Source: Candidatus Avelusimicrobium fimicolum
GTDB lineage: Bacteria > Elusimicrobiota > Elusimicrobia > Elusimicrobiales > Elusimicrobiaceae
Direction: 5' to 3'
Length of the DNA: 13,710 bases
Assembly (NCBI GenBank): GCA_900541355.1
Contig: UQJU01000037.1
Coordinates: 1-13,710 of the forward strand
A model generated the notes under the pieces. The model was not told the origin of the DNA, searched no databases, and worked only from the letters and a program-made list of their open reading frames with translations. Of this stretch, positions 12,975 to 13,710 are shown piece after piece. How positions within the stretch are numbered: the first letter of the stretch is position 1; the number at the start of each line of letters is the position of its first letter. A program made the position numbers and the translations under genes.

Positions 12975-13710
12975 GCCCCGGTAAAGCAAATAAGCATTAA
13001 AACAATCCACGGCGCGCCCGCCGCCCCCACATAGCCCATCCATATCCACGACGGAAGCGCGGAAAAGGCCGAGGCAACCGCCGCCGCCATAACCCCTATT
13101 TGCACCGTGTCTTTTACATTTTCCATCAACTCCACGGAAGAAACATCCGGCGGTAATTGCGATATATAATCCGAATACGCGGACGCGGGAATAAATAAAT
13201 CTTCTTTGGAGGGTAACACATAAAATCCGCGTTCCGTTTGCCCCCCCAGCAGGGTGGCATCGGCATCATAAATAAACTGGGCAAAATGCCGGTGTTTTTT
13301 ATTTATATTTAAGAACAAAATATATTTGAGTTTCCCCCGCACGCCGCCCCCACGAGCCGGCGCTTGCAAGCGGTAATCATAAAATACGGCGGTTAATTCC
13401 GCAGGTGTATTTTTAATAAATTCGCTCTCCGCCCACCCAAACAGTTGGTCGTTGGCATCATAAGTAAACGCGCGCAAAAGCGCTCCGTCCGCAAAAACTA
13501 AAATATAATCTCCGTCCGCCCGGGTAATTTTTGCAAGCGGCTTTTGGCGCGATAGCGCGAGGGCAGCGGCATAAGTCAGCTCGGATTCTTGCTTTTTAGC
13601 CAAGTGCTTTTTTAAGTATTTTCGGAACGCCTTATCGTGTTTTTGGATGATTTTATCTTCTAGGGGCAGGCGGGTCTTGGCCGGGCAGGCGGCATTGGCG
13701 GCGGGGGCCG
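12965..13710 (-). CDS. Hypothetical protein with hydrophobic C-terminus (partial, 5' end beyond right edge)
   Basis: The frame is open from the right edge to the TAA at 12965, giving about 248 codons. A TTG at 13603 could be read as a start, but codons upstream continue sensibly (an Ala/Pro-rich segment with one Cys, then PLEDKIIQKHDKAFRKYLKKH). The gene therefore very likely begins outside the window, possibly with a signal or low-complexity region. The central part is mixed alpha/beta with repeated short strands (DGDYILVFADGALLRAF, FAQFIYDADATLLGG). The two similar AFTYDAND/QFIYDADA segments hint at an internal repeat. The last 45 residues hold one or two membrane helices (PWIVLMLICFTGACS at the end). 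No family is recognised. Its DNA is much richer in G+C than the island to the left, so it probably belongs to the host chromosome. Confidence 0.65.
   Translation of the reverse strand, partial: APAANAACPAKTRLPLEDKIIQKHDKAFRKYLKKHLAKKQESELTYAAALALSRQKPLAKITRADGDYILVFADGALLRAFTYDANDQLFGWAESEFIKNTPAELTAVFYDYRLQAPARGGGVRGKLKYILFLNINKKHRHFAQFIYDADATLLGGQTERGFYVLPSKEDLFIPASAYSDYISQLPPDVSSVELMENVKDTVQIGVMAAAVASAFSALPSWIWMGYVGAAGAPWIVLMLICFTGACS

Noticed and set aside
1..13710. CRISPR arrays, tRNA or rRNA genes
   Set aside because: No regularly spaced direct repeats and no cloverleaf or conserved rRNA segment could be recognised by reading.

Overview
The window reads as a bacterial chromosome segment with a prophage packaging module at its left end and an accessory or defence-type island on the right. 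The organism is probably Gram-negative: a gene carries a lipobox signal peptide, Shine-Dalgarno sites are AGGAG-like, and TGA is used as a stop in at least two intact genes. I cannot name the species from sequence alone.

Left (1-2606, minus strand): three overlapping phage genes. In transcription order they are a ParB-domain/DNA methyltransferase fusion, a DUF5681 small-terminase-like protein, and the terminase large subunit, which runs off the left edge. A GC-rich, hairpin-rich segment (2640-2820) and an AT-rich segment with four TAGCA half-sites (2831-2890) separate this operon from the divergent plus-strand genes.

Middle (3174-4553, plus strand): a RhuM-family gene. It is followed by what looks like the C-terminal stump of a zeta-type toxin, which overlaps (ATGA) an intact 53-residue gene that may be its partner. 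Two hairpins at 4579-4600 and 4824-4858 close off the converging units.

Next (4877-6823, minus strand): an operon of a lipoprotein interrupted by an in-frame TGA at codon 20, a PD-(D/E)XK nuclease-like protein, and a two-helix membrane protein with a bacterial PH domain. Its 5' leader (about 6872-7015) can fold on the minus strand into two mutually exclusive structures, one ending in a T6 terminator. That is the layout of a transcription attenuator or cis-regulatory RNA.

Core island (7209-12302, minus strand, visibly AT-rich): three overlapping genes. They encode a 901-residue protein with a MORC/MutL-like GHKL ATPase at the N-terminus and a histidine-kinase core at the C-terminus, a 450-residue protein with a divergent but complete-looking receiver domain plus a long unknown effector region, and a C5 cytosine DNA methyltransferase. 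The arrangement suggests a phosphorelay or ATPase switch coupled to DNA methylation. It is the most interesting system in the window. No dedicated restriction nuclease is fused in or adjacent; the nearest nuclease-like gene is the one at 5303-5875.

Right (12303-13710): a gene-poor stretch with a cluster of TTCCCTG/CAGGGAA motifs, a CCCCGGG hairpin, a long bulged hairpin and a 12-bp inverted repeat with a T-tail. It may be the debris of a mobile element or a structured RNA. Beyond it lies a GC-rich hypothetical gene entering from the right edge, overlapping a small possible ORF at its 3' end.
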